A DNA stretch of 64,000 nucleotides from Pachypanchax playfairii (taxonomy: Eukaryota; Chordata; Actinopteri; Cyprinodontiformes; Aplocheilidae), in NCBI GenBank assembly GCA_006937955.1, contig SSNP01000244.1, positions 81,284 to 145,283 of the forward strand, in the 5' to 3' direction. Positions 10,997 through 21,924 of the stretch are shown here, piece by piece. Each line of letters opens with the position of its first letter. Position 1 is the first letter of the stretch. Below the pieces are notes generated by a model. The model made no database searches, had not been told where the DNA came from, and saw only the letters and a list, made by a program, of their open reading frames with translations. The position numbers and the translations under genes were made by a program.

Positions 10997-11711
10997 ACAG
11001 AAATTTACAATAAGAAGTCAAGAAGATACAGCCTTTACACAGTCAAGAGCCACAAATCCTACAGCTACATCCCTGACCTACAAAAGGCAATCACATGCAG
11101 ACGTTTGATGTCAGGGAAGGGAGTGCCAAGAAGGAGGACCAGCAGGGAGGAAGATCCTTGAAGATTTGGCCTCCTCCCACCTGTGGAGCCACCAACAACA
11201 GAGGAGCTGCTTCAGAGCCAGGTCTCCAGAGGAGAGGTACATTTAAAAAAAAAAAACAGCATTACTGTGTTTCAGAATGTGTCAATTATATCCATAACTG
11301 CTGCTAATTGCTGCCATGTCTTTTCTAGATTCTCCTCTAATGAAAGGATTACGGTTCAATTTCTGCAGACCACTCCATCACTTCACATCCAGCTATAAGC
11401 TTCATGTAAATATTTGACAGATTGTAAAATAAAAAGCCAATAAACACTAGACGACATACTTTGTGTTGACATTTATTTATATATTTCAGATATTGCACTT
11501 GTCAAATTGTAAAGTGAGACAGATGTAAACAAAGTAATTGTGAATACAGCTATAAACAGCTAACAAGAAGTAAACAAAGTAAGGCTAAAATTATATATAT
11601 ACAGAAGGTGCAGACAATAATAAAACAAAATTGGCTGTTTCACAATAGCCCAGGGATGAAGCCTGTGTAGCTGCCAGTGGGGTCTGGAAAATTGTCCCGT
11701 ATACGCCACAC
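10997..11711 (+). pseudogene. truncated copy of the transposase C-terminal exons
   Basis: Closely matches 15647-16375, including SRRYSLYTVK and SYIPDL, the last exon, the AATAAA-type signal, and the start of the convergent P2X7C-like gene tail. It lacks a proper acceptor at the left, has a TGA where the other copy has AGA (within GATCCT), and stops matching at GCCACACA (about 11711). Confidence 0.55.
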
Positions 11712-12390
11712 AGTTAACCACCAGTGACCTGATCCTTACGGAGCAGCTGTTCGTCTACCTGGGTGAAGTTCCGACACTCGGAGAAGAGCTACTTCGAGAC
11801 GGACCTCTCTGGGAACCAAGGAGCAAAACTCTCCGCCTGCTGCTGCAAAAGAGTAAGAGATCGATTTCATTTAATCCATGACAACAGATTCAAAACATTT
11901 GTTGGTTCATCTCAGTGACCCGGAAGTGAAGTCTGTCTCAATTTTTCCCTTCTTTTCTCTCACCCCAAAATTACAATTTTCCTTAAATTTAAAATTCTCT
12001 TCCGTGTTAAAAGAGCATTTTCCGTTTCCTCACCCACTCTTAATAGTTGTTTAGGATTCTTGATCGTTAGAAAATCTACTTATTCTAGAAACATACTAAG
12101 TCTGACGTCATTTCCTGTTCGTAGCATCGTTGATTTCATTAAATGTTTTAGTTGTTTATTTGTTTGTTTGTTTATTGGTCTGTCTTACTTGTTGTTCAAT
12201 AAATATTCACCTTAATTTTAATTGGCTGATTAAGTGAGTTTTTATGTGTGATTTGAGTCACTATCTGGACGGACATGCGACCTCATATTATGAGACTGAA
12301 ATAATTTGATTAAATATTCCTTTGAAAGAAGGTGGTGCCCCGAATAACACGTATTGAAGAGGCAAACTTTCATAATACGTGTTCCCCTAC
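11712..12390. other. no recognised feature
   Basis: Unmatched sequence after the break in the transposase copy. It includes a GC-richer stretch to about 11850, then AT-rich DNA. No exon or repeat end recognised. Confidence 0.4.
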
Positions 12391-12973
12391 ATGACAAAAA
12401 TCAATGTTTTATGCATTTTCAACCTGTTTTGGGCCTGCGGAGTCATGTTTTGGTGACTTTTAACAGAACCCAATGTTTTATGCATTTTAAGTCTTATTTG
12501 GGCCTGGGGAGTCATGTTTTAGTGACTTATGACATAACTTAATGTTTTATGCATTTTCAGTCTGTTTTGGGCCTGGGGAGTCACGTTCTGTTGATTTTTA
12601 ACAGAACTTAATGTTTTATGCATTTTCAGTCTGTTTTTGGTCTGGGGAGTCACTTTTAAGCTACTTATGACAGAACTTAATATTTTATGTATTTTGAGTC
12701 TGTTTTGGGCATGGGGTGTCATGTTTTGGTGACTTATGACGGAACTTAATCTTTTATGCATTTTCAGACTGTTTTGGGCCCGGGGAGACACGTTTTAGTG
12801 ACTTATGACAGAACTCATTGTTTTATGCATTTTCAGTCTCATTTGAGCATGAGGAGTCACGTTTTTGTGACTTCTGATAGAACTTAATGTTTTATGCATT
12901 TACAAGCTGTTTTAGGCCTGGGGAGTCACATTTTGGTGACTTATGACAGAACTCAGTGTTTTATGAATTGTCA
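12391..12973. repeat. 69-bp minisatellite, about eight units
   Basis: Units of 69 bp contain ATGTTTTATGCATTTTCAG, TTTTGGGCCTGGGGAGTCA and GTGACTTATGACAGAAC with scattered substitutions. Because 69 is a multiple of three, the minus strand stays open for 90 codons (12519-12791) as a 23-residue repeat (PQAQNRLKMHKTLSS). Probably a by-product of unit length and not a gene. Confidence 0.85.
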
Positions 12974-14080
12974 GGCATATAAATAAATTTCCAGCCTTTC
13001 CTAACTACACCATAAAAAGATTAAATGGTAAAATTGTGTATTGATTGCTTGGAAAAAGGAACAATGTATTAGGAATTATGGTACCACTTTACAATAAGGC
13101 TCCCTTAGATGGCTAATAAATGTTTTATAGATATGTAGTTAATTAATCTGTAAACACGTTGTAAATCATTAATATGTATCTGTTAGGCATTAATTAAGGA
13201 CGAGAAAGAGGAAAAATACTGACATTTTTTCTTGCCAAATAGTGAGCCAAATCTATTTACCTATGTATTTCCTCTAGAGTTGCTATATTACACATTTCAG
13301 ACTAACTAACTACTATTTAAGCATTATAAGCATTCATGAACATAATTTGTTGCTTGGAATATTGTACTGTATCATTGTGTTATAAATACCTAGAACTATC
13401 AAAGGGTCTTATTGGGGTCTGCGGCGGGGGAACGTTACGACAGTGAGCTTTCACAGGGGACCAGTAGGGGGAGAGCGAGAGCAAAACTTACTTAGTTCTG
13501 CTTTAACTACATAACAGCATGTCCAAGACATTTGTGTCCTTGTTTGTGTCACTTCCTGTTCCCTTCTCATCTGTTCGTTAATTGTCTCAGGCATCACTCT
13601 TTTGTTTTGATTGTTTCCTATTGTTGTCCTGCCCCTTTCAATACCCTAGTGTTTTCCACACTTCACATAGCATCCTTCTGTCGTGCCATGTTTCCCTGTG
13701 TTGTTCCTGTTTGTGTCAGGCTCTACATTTTCCTTTCTCATTATTTTTCTACACATTGACAAACTGAGATCTGGACCTCTCTCTGTTTATGGGTTGAACA
13801 ACCAAAACTTAACAATTGGCTGAATTCTCTTTTTTTTGAGGGGGGGTTAGTTTTGGGGATTAAATATGTTTTTATTGAATTTAATTCTAAATCCGACAAC
13901 ACATTTTAAAAATAAAAGTGATTATATGAATATTTATTAACCGCTTATATTTCTTTGCTGCAGCAACTATCTAGTTACAACTTTGGAAAGTAATTTCTTA
14001 CTCTTAATAGTAAAGGGTTCCATGTTTAGAGGGCAAGTTCAGATTGATTGGATTGATTCTAAGAAACTGGTCTTAGAGTT
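12974..14080. other. no recognised feature
   Basis: AT-rich sequence. A short GC-rich patch at 13420-13490 (GGGGGAACGTTACGAC, CAGTAGGGGGAGAGCG) looks like the end of some transposon, but I cannot pair it with another end. Confidence 0.4.
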
Positions 14081-14092
14081 AACTTACCTTTC

Positions 14093-14270
14093 GATGATGG
14101 CGGAGACAGCTTTCATCCATTACCACAAACTCTCTGTGACCACCAAGGCGCTGTCCATTGTTGACTCTATGTCTTTCAATTGCATGAATACAAACATGTC
14201 GAATGCGTTTTGCCATGGTAGTTAGTGTTTTGGAGCTGCCAGCCACATCATCATCGATCATATCTAAATT
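14093..14270 (-). pseudogene. possible Merlin/ISXO2-like transposase exon
   Basis: The minus strand reads RLGGHREFVVMDESCLRHHRK and then meets a GTAAGT donor at 14092. The pattern GG..E.VVxDES resembles the first catalytic Asp region of ISXO2/Merlin-type transposases (usually IDES). Only this exon is visible and there is no paired terminal repeat. Recognition is by motif memory only. Confidence 0.35.
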
Positions 14271-14639
14271 CCGGATAATAGAATAGCGCTATAACTGGTG
14301 GCAGCTTGTTGGAGTAGCTCTGTGACTTAGCTAGCATTTGCTAGCATTTTTTTATTCTTTTTGAGTATTTCTTGATGGTTTTTTCTTCTGGAAATATTTT
14401 CTAAATACTTTTCTTCTGATTTGGGTGCTGTTCTGATCGATTTTTTTGCTTGATTTGTCACTTTTTTGCCACTTGTTATGATGCGTAACCATGGCAACAA
14501 GAGACTTGTTTACAAGTAAGAGCAGCTAACTGACATTTCTAAGGCTGAAATAATCCTCAAATTGAAACTCTGGATCCCTGATGAGCTCAAAAGAAGAAGA
14601 CATGGATGCAGAGCAGGAGCAAAGTGAAGAGAGAGAAAG

Positions 14640-15112
14640 AGGAAGTTTAAACCTTCACTTCCATCAGTCATATTGACAAATGTGAGATCTATTTGCTAAC
14701 AAAATGGATGAACTTGAAACTCTGTTGAAATGCAGCATCATGTGTTTCACTGAGACATGGCTAAAGGGACATATCCGGGACTCCAGTGTGTCTCTGTCTC
14801 GCTTTCAAACAATACGGACAGACAGAGATTTGAAGAGGAGCGAAAAAAGAAGAGGAGTTTGTCAGCTGATCACATCTGCAGTTACCTGTTGGGGGCGGAG
14901 CATCAGAGCAGGTGACATGAGGAGGCTGAACAGATTGATAAGGAGGGCTGGTTCTGTCCTGGAGACTGAACTGGAGTCTCTTGAGTTGATTGTCCAAAGG
15001 AGGATGAAGAACATGATGGAGAACCCTCATCATCCTCTTCAGAACACAGTAACTCAACAACAGAGTGTCTTCAGTCAGAAGATTCTTCATAATCCACTGC
15101 AGCACAGACCGC
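14640..15112 (+). pseudogene. LINE with endonuclease start joined to RT tail
   Basis: The first part reads as the N-terminal endonuclease of a Rex1/L2-type LINE (ILTNVRSI, then KMDELETLLK, CFTETWL, DSSVSLSRF, one indel near 14698). Near 14862, after KRSEKRRG, it passes directly to the C-terminal tail found in the LINE ends at 52.3 and 63.6 kb (CWGRSIRAGD, RLNRLIRRAGSVL, ESLELIVQRRM, HHPLQNTVTQQQSVFS). The endonuclease remainder and all RT motifs are missing, yet the join keeps one frame (14704-15141). It leads straight into the 36-bp repeats. Confidence 0.6.
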
Positions 15113-15258
15113 TACAGGAGATCCTTCCTGTCCACACCTAGAACCCTCTACAGGAGATCCTTCCTGTCCACACCTAGAACTCTCTACAGGAGATCCTTCC
15201 TGTCCACACCTAGAACCCTCTACAGGAGATCCTTCCTGTCCACACCTAGAACTCTCTA
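15113..15258 (+). repeat. LINE-end 36-bp minisatellite, four units
   Basis: Four 36-bp units, each beginning TACAGGAGATCC, attached in register to LINE coding sequence on the left. The array stops at an N (15259), so its true length is unknown. Confidence 0.85.
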
Positions 15259-15362
15259 NGAAAGTACTGTGTATGTGCACACTTGGAACAGGTGAATTTT
15301 AGAAAAATACGGCTGCAACATGTTATGATATAATGCCTTTTTTTTGGGTCTGTTTTTCACAG

Positions 15363-16068
15363 GATGACATCTGACCTTGAGACCTTCCACAATCATATTC
15401 TAATGTATGCAGGCAAACGCTTTGCCTTCTCTCCACCTGTGTATGAAGCCAGAACTTTGCTTGCTGCATTAGACTACAACCACCACAACAGCAGACTACC
15501 AATGTTGACCAAAGAAGGCAACAGAGTGTATGTCATACCATATTATTCTGTTTTTTCTTTGCAAATACTACTTGCATTATAATACAATATATATTGATAT
15601 GTGAGGTTTTGGTTTGCGCCTGTTTTCCCCCCAGATACCAGAAAATTTACAATAAGAAGTCAAGAAGATACAGCCTTTACACAGTCAAGACCCACAAATC
15701 CTACAGCTACATCCCTGACCTACAAAGGGCAATCACACGCAGACGTTTGATGTCAGGGAAGGGAGTGCCAAGAAGGAGGACCAGCAGGGAGGAAGATCCT
15801 AGAAGATTTGGCCTCCTCCCACCTGTGGAGCCACCAACAACAGAGGAGCTGCTTTCAGAGCCAGGTCTCCAGAGGAGAGGTACATTTAAAAAAAAAACAA
15901 AAAAAAACAGCATTACTGTGTTTCAGAATGTGTCAATTATATCCATAACTGCTGCTAATTGCTGCCATGTCTTTTCTAGATTCTCCTCTGATGAAAGGAT
16001 TACGGTTCAATTTCTGCAGACCACTCCATCACTTCACATCCAGCTATAAGCTTCATGTAAATATTTGA
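15363..16068 (+). pseudogene. TTAA-transposon transposase, C-terminal exons
   Basis: Three exons with matching phases: 15363-15527 (MTSDLETFHNHILMYAGKR then YEARTLLAALDYNHHNSR), 15635-15879 (KKSRRYSLYTVKTHKSYSYI then PPVEPPTTEELLSEPG) and 15980-16068, ending at TGA with AATAAA just after (16080). The LExFHxxxLxYxxKR and LAALDYNxH motifs are typical of the C-terminus of fish Kolobok-type transposases as I recall. All three are open. The upstream catalytic exons are not next to them; sequence to the left is broken at the N at 15259. Confidence 0.6.
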
Positions 16069-17329
16069 CAGATTGTAAAATAAAAAGCTAATAAACACTA
16101 GACGACATACTTTGTGTTGACATTTATTTATATACTTTCAGATATCGCACTTGTCAAATTGTAAAGTGAGACAGATGTAAACAAAGTAATTGTGACTACA
16201 GCTATAAACAGCTAACAAGAAGTAAACAAAGTAAGGCTAAAATTATATATATACAGAAGGTGCAGACAATAATAAAACAAAATTGGCTGTTTCACAATAG
16301 CCCAGGGATGAAGCCTGTGTAGCTGCCAGTGGGGTCTGGAAAATCGTCCCGTATACGCCACACACAGCAGCTTGGGATGACAACGTGTTGACCAGCCCGT
16401 AGTCTTCCATGCTGCCACAAAACAAATTGTCTGTAAGCTGCATGCCTGAATTCTCTGTTGTCCTGCCCAGGGTCTTGCAGGTCATCCAGTCCAAGATATT
16501 CATGCCTGAGCCCCCTTGCCAGTCGCAGAATGCCAGGTTCCAAGCAGAAGAATTCCAGATGTGCAGTCCTACTAATGCAGTGCTCTGGGCGTGGCTGGCA
16601 GCACTTCTTCTCCACTTCTGTTGGCATTTCCTGACATTTCTGACATGTACACCACCATGGTTGTGCACTGGTTCTAGCAGCAGGAGACTCAGGTGGATTT
16701 CTGGAGGAGAGGATGTCAAACAAGACACCTGGGAAGCGTGTGGTTAGCCTCTCAATGAGGTCATCTGACCTCATCAGACATGTCAGTTAATGCAGCCTGT
16801 AGGGGATAAGATACAATAAGGTTGGCTCACAATGGGGAAATGTAACACAGGAAATAAAGATGGCACAGTGTAAGTATTTATGTAAAGAAATGAATGTGTT
16901 AAACATAGTGCTGTCAAACAATTAAAATATTTAATCGCGATTAATCGAATTTATGTCCAAGTTAATTCGCACTTAAGCTTGATTAATCGCACATTATCTA
17001 GTTCAAGTGTCCCTTGATTTCTTTTTTGTCCCAGTTATTTTTTTTCTCATTTTAATGCTCTTATGGAAGAGTGGATCGGCTTGCTTTGTGCAAATGTTTT
17101 TTTGAAAAAAAACACTGGCATATACCTAAATTCAACAGTCATTCACAGTTGGAGAAAATGATCTCACACACAATATAACACTGTTCAACAGAAGGCTGAA
17201 GAAAAAAGTGTCACATAAGCCATCTCTTCAACAGGGATCAAAACAGGGGGATACGAAATAAAATAAAGTGCACATGTTAAGGTAAATCAGGCAAAATAGC
17301 CTGTAGTGCAATTAAATGATGGTTTAACA

Positions 17330-18436
17330 TAGGGCTGGACGATATAGAAAAAAAGCTTATCAATAAAAAATAATCCATATTGATCGATATAGATAATTAT
17401 TGAAAAAAATTAAAAGCCCATTTTAAGTGCAGCATTGGGCATTTTATGGTATTGCTGAATGACCTACTTATGGTAAAGAACACACAAAACACTGAATTCC
17501 AATCTTTATTTAACCAGCTTTGTTTCTACCCATACATAAAAAATAAAGAAAAGGGAAATCAACTTCTGAGACCTGAGAAATGTCAATTGAAAATAAATAT
17601 TAAATATTTAAATAGCCCTTAAACAAAAATAAATATGAATAAATAAAAAGAACGACATATTTAGGTGGGTTAGCAAACTACCTGTTTGTGTAAGACACGG
17701 ATAGCAGCTCGTTTTGTACAGATTCTCTGCATTCATTGTACATGTTAAGTAGCGCTGTGTTGGAGAAATACTTGCGGCCCGGTACTTCATATCGTGGGTC
17801 AAGAGTGGCGAGCAGCTGTTTGAAGCCGGGCTTTTCAACTGCAGTCATAGGCAGCATGTCCTTCGCTAAGAGGTATGTCACTGCATGGGTGATGTCCTTA
17901 TGCCGCTTGGACGCTTTATCATATCTTTCACCAGAAATGACGCTCAGTTTAGTTTGCTTTGTACTGGCAGTAGATCCAGAAGATTCCTCCGACGATGTGG
18001 AGCAGCGGCGGCGGCAAAGCTCATACTCTTGCGGGTGTGAGCGGCTTAAGTGATAAAACAGATTGGTCGTGTTACCAGTCTTGGTTTTTATCTCTCTCTG
18101 CAAATTTTGCAAATGACTTGAGTTTGATTTTTGTCGGACTTGCTGAAACCAAAATACTGCCAAACTGCCGAGCTACTGTGACCCTTTTTAGGGACGATAT
18201 CCTCAGCGTCTTCTTTCTGCGACATGTTCACGTGTTGTCTGTTGAGGTTAGAGAAGGGCGGGACTTCCAGATAGTACGCACCTATTTAAGTATGTGATTG
18301 GTTTGGAGGACACCTTGACTGTAGTATCCAGCTAGAATTGTGTTCTTTATCGAACTTTTATTAACCCTCTTTTTTTTCTATCGAAAAAATGTCTATCGAT
18401 CGATATATATTGATATCGAATTATCGTCCAGCCCTA
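17330..18436 (-). mobile_element. hAT element (inner)
   Basis: 1107 bp, ends TAGGGCTGGACGATAT and ATTATCGTCCAGCCCTA, 8-bp duplication GTTTAACA (17322-17329; 18437-18444). Nested within the hAT at 16906. Carries part of a BED-finger transposase on the minus strand. Confidence 0.8.
17678..18163 (-). pseudogene. BED-finger hAT transposase, N-terminal part
   Basis: The frame has NTTNLFYHLSRSHPQEYE, the His-rich second half of a BED zinc finger, followed by a Ser/Thr-rich linker and DITHAVTYLLAKDMLPMTAV, the start of the ZBED-like hAT transposase. The first half of the finger (SAVWxYFGFSKSD, ICKICRE) lies in another frame, so an indel separates them. The DDE and dimerisation parts are missing. 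Confidence 0.65.
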
Positions 18437-20306
18437 GTTTAACATATTCTTTCAAGTTTGTTTTGAACGTAACAATAAGGCCACAGCTCTCTCACGGAAC
18501 CGAATATTTCAGGGTGCTGAGAAATCCTGTTCCCCCCCTGTAACTTTGACATAAAAAGACCAAATGTCTTCATATTCACAGAAGTAAGTGTCAATGATGA
18601 GAGGACTGTGGACAGAAAAGGACAGGCTTGTCAGTCAAAGTATTAAAAAGTAAGGAGGGGGGAACGGAATATTTCAGGGTGCTGAAATATCTCGTTCCCC
18701 CCTGTTTTTTTAATCCCAGAGTAAAATTAATCATTGTTGTAGCTCAGACTAATCAAGTCTAACCGCCAGGTTTAGTGTACGTGAATACCGAGAGACTTGA
18801 TTCTCACGGCGAGTAAAAAAAACACTCAAAACAATTTTCGTTTTCGTTCATTGATTTAACGGAAGCTTAATAAAGCAAGAACTTCGACGGGGAAACTTGT
18901 CCTTTTATCAGTCTAGTTTCAGTCTAGCGAGAAACTGATCTGAAGGGCTGTGAAGCTTGTCGGCTCCGCCCCTCTGGCTGCGGTGCGCGCTCCCGAGACA
19001 GGGGAAACAGAATATTTCAGGGGAACACATTTTACTAGATCCGGTGTGATGTTGTAGTTTTCTAACGTAACGAGTTTTTTGCAAAATCATGGAGAAAAAC
19101 TACAAAGGGCTGGCCCAAATAGAACGAGCGTTAATCTCGCGATAAAAAAATTCACGCCGTTAAAATGGGTTTCAGTTAACGTCATTAATAACGCGTTTAA
19201 CTGACAGCACTAGTTAAACAAAAAGGAACAAACCCTCATTTCATCCAGGTTACGTTGAATTTATGAAATATGTGTCAGAGCATGTCTGGTTTGTTATAAA
19301 CGGGTAAATAACATATCTAGAAAAGTACAAAAATAACCCTACAATACTTTACACACATTTTTTATATGAATTAAAATATGTTGTAAGCCTATTCTTACAC
19401 TCCATGTACAAGTACTATCATCAGTGGATAACTTTGTGTGATTTCATGATTTTTTATTTCGATGTCCCAAGCTGGACACTTGCTGTAGTGGTACAATTTT
19501 ACATTTCATACAGTATAATACAATGCCTAATATAACAGCAACAAAAAATATGGATACAGTATCTGTGCAGTAATAACAATCAATTCACGTGCGTGTATGC
19601 CCTGGTGATCATTCACTAACCTGTCAGTTACAAATTAGCAGGCACCTTGTCTCCCGTTTGTAATAAGCTATTTGCGTTTCTGCGGAAAATAAATAAAAAA
19701 TACTATAATTACCTCTTCCGAAGAGTCCATCTTTTTTTAACAGCTGTCCTTATTCAAACAGAATAAAAATGTTGTGGAATAGCGAATCACAGCGGCAGAC
19801 GGATACCGGTTGGAATCACAATGGCAGAGAGAAAGCGGTTGGGGGCAGTTGGGCGTACGTCATATAGAAGCGCCAGCTTCATTGTTGTAATAACGCAAAA
19901 ATTCCGCTAGGGGTCGACAGAAGTTACGCACTATAGCTTTAAAATGGAGCAGAATAAACTTCATGTTTCAAGCCAGAACAAAGTGTCTGATGTTTCATCT
20001 CTACATATTAAAATCAATCAATACAAGAACATTTTCTCTCCTGCTGCACGTTTAGATCCCAGATACAATAAAACCTTTACTTCTGTTGGTGGACCACACA
20101 GATGAGCAGCCATGATCAAGAAAGAAACCTCACAGAAGTTCCTCAAAGTTCAAAACAGCAGCTCACAGCATCAAATGAGAACTGCAAACTATTCAGTTAT
20201 TTGAGGATTTCTGTCTTATGAAACAGCTCTGACAAATAAAATCTGCTCCGTGAGCTGAAAGCACAAACTGAAAAACAATGAAACTGACAAAAATAAAAAT
20301 AAATCT

Positions 20307-21086
20307 TCAGAATCTTTTTCTCTTGAGGATTTCTGGTTTCCAGTTGACCGGGTGGATTTCTTCGGTCTAAAAGAAAGAAATGATACGGTTTAAAAATCAT
20401 CCTGCAGCCAGTAAATCAGTACAGATATGTAACGAGACACAATAACTCACAGCTGTGTCGTCCTCTTTGTAAACTTTAATGGTCTTGTCGGCTTCTGCGG
20501 TCATCAGTCGGCTGAGTGGTGGAACGAACAGACGAAGATACCCGACTCGCTGTCCAGGAAGCCGGGGTGCACGGCTACGTGAATCCGCTAGAAGTTGTAG
20601 CCCATCCTCCAGTCCCACATGTGCATGGTCCCATTGTCAGCTGAATGAGGTTAATGTGAATCATTTATAAACAATATATGAAGAAAAATGTCCAAACATG
20701 AGCTCTAGGTGTAGCCCTGCGTGTTATTACCTCCAGACACCAACATCCCATCAGAATTAACATCCAGAGTGTTAATGATGGCGTCGTGGCCTGACAGATT
20801 CTGAATAAAGCTGCCATCTGGGAACATCCACTGCTTGATGTTATCAGCTGATCCTGATGCAAACGTGTACCTGGAAAAAAAATAAAAAGAGCAAAATGTT
20901 AAAAACTGAGTAACAGTCCAAGTACTTGGAGCTGATGTTGATAATCCATTAGACTGTCTGATCTAAATCCCACTCACTGTCTGGGGTGCAGGACCAACGT
21001 TCAGACAGACTTCTTTTGGTTTATCAGAGTCACTCTGGTTTTTCCAGCGATCAGGTCCCACAGTCTGATGGTTGCATCATGGCTGC
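20307..21086 (-). pseudogene. plrg1: plrg1 fragment: last four coding exons, decayed
   Basis: Four spliced exons on the minus strand: 20978-21086 (SHDATIRLWDLIAGKTRVTL), 20731-20870 (YTFASGSADNIKQWMFPDG, SGHDAIINTLDVNSDG), 20451-20640 (ADNGTMHMWDWRMGYNF, LMTAEADKTIKVYKEDDTA) and 20307-20366 (TEEIHPVNWKPEILKRKRF then stop). This is the C-terminal WD40 end of pleiotropic regulator 1, a spliceosome (PRP19/CDC5L-associated) protein. Introns are kept, so it is not a retrocopy. Two nonsense codons (after KKSV; after GYNF) and one frameshift before LMTAEAD disable it. Sequence 19943-20306 is probably its 3' UTR. Upstream exons are absent. Confidence 0.75.
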
Positions 21087-21139
21087 CTGCAACAGGAACA
21101 AAAATAATCTGTCATATATCAGACAGGAAAAAATTGTAT

Positions 21140-21345
21140 CATCCTGGACATACTGTTGTGAGATATCGTCTCTGCAGTCCAGATATTGAACTTTTGGCTG
21201 TTGGTTTTCGTCCATATTACCTACCGAGGGAGTTCACCAGTGTCATTATAGTAGCAGTTTACATTCCACCATCTGCTAATGTCCAGTCTGCATGGAACAC
21301 CATTGGATAAACTGTTGCTAAGCTACAAACACAGCACCCAAATGC
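21140..21345 (+). mobile_element. LINE endonuclease fragment
   Basis: Translates to CSPDIELLAVGFRPYYLPRE, IVAVYIPPSANV and LQTQHPN, the middle of a Rex1/L2-type APE endonuclease. One stop interrupts it. It overlaps in protein position with the start of the LINE at 23090, so it is a separate copy. Confidence 0.65.
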
Positions 21346-21924
21346 ATTTTCTTAGCAAACTGCTTCTTCTTATGAGCTACAAGAACATAATTAGGCTCAT
21401 ACAATTTAAACAGTGTGCAAGCATGTCAATACGTACCCCAATTATGCTTCATAAATTAAACAGATTACGTTAAACAATTACACTTTATAGCAAGAACAAA
21501 CAAACGTGAATTCATAGTGACGGTAGCGCTAAGCTAACACCACTGGCAACAAACACCAGTTCTAGTTTCTGTAATTTATTCAACAATCACACGGTTGTTG
21601 AATATTCGCAACATCTACAAGCATACAATGCATATTAAGACTTACCATCGGCAAGTTAAAGCTGGAGTGCGTAACTTTTACATGTCCGTGGATGTCCGTT
21701 TCAGCCAAGCCACTATCAGAGGAGATGACACAATGCAGATTAAGCCGATCGGCTCCTCAAACATCTCACGGTATTTTTCAATATATATCATTTTTACTTT
21801 GCGTGTCGACTGCGACATTCCCGCGCTGTCGCACATGAAATTACGTCTTTTATGTCACAACAAGAAAAATAATAAGAAATAGAACGCAGTGTCTCGTAGC
21901 AGCCGGCAGAACGTGAAGGTCGAC

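Larger units (their letters stand above)
16906..19212. mobile_element. hAT element (outer)
   Basis: Ends TAGTGCTGTCA and TGACAGCACTA, flanked by the perfect 8-bp duplication GTTAAACA (16898-16905; 19213-19220). Subterminal ATCGCGATTAATCG and ACGCGTTTAACTGACAG are typical of a widespread fish hAT family. Net length about 1.2 kb after removing the inner insertion. No transposase of its own seen. Confidence 0.8.
16292..19730 (-). pseudogene. P2X7 C-terminal-domain-like gene of the TTAA transposon
   Basis: Exon 1 (19713-19730) encodes MDSSEE before GTAATT; exon 2 (16292-16796) follows CCCTACAG. After a frame break it gives LIERLTTRFPGVLFDIL, then WWCTCQKCQEMPTEVEKKCC, then FRHAAYRQFVLWQHGRL and VIPSCCVWRIRDDFP to a stop. 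The CxCxxCxxMPTExExxCC and AYRQFxxWxxG patterns match the cysteine-rich zinc domain at the C-terminus of the P2X7 receptor, also known in many fish transposon-linked proteins. A near 10-bp duplication (around 16759-16778) shifts frame between exon start and domain. The intron holds two nested hATs. The gene is convergent with the transposase, tails about 220 bp apart. Confidence 0.6.
5359..19938 (+). mobile_element. Kolobok-like TTAA-flanked DNA transposon, heavily rearranged
   Basis: Left end AGCTATAGTGCGTAACTT (5359) and right end AAGTTACGCACTATAGCT (to 19938) are perfect inverted repeats of 18 bp, each bordered by TTAA (5355-5358; 19939-19942). TTAA duplication is shared by the Kolobok and piggyBac superfamilies; the transposase exon motifs fit Kolobok-type proteins as I remember them. 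Inside are a multi-exon transposase gene on + and a convergent gene on -. The interval also holds a solo LTR, two copies of a small hAT, a LINE piece, a Tc1 end, foreign DNA at 11.7-15.3 kb and nested hATs. It may be two partial copies side by side and not one. Confidence 0.6.

Noticed and set aside
5359..19938. piggyBac element
   Set aside because: TTAA fits, but the ends do not start CCC/CCT and no piggyBac-type transposase is seen; exon motifs fit Kolobok-type proteins better.
20307..21086. Processed retrocopy of plrg1
   Set aside because: Introns with correct GT-AG borders are retained.
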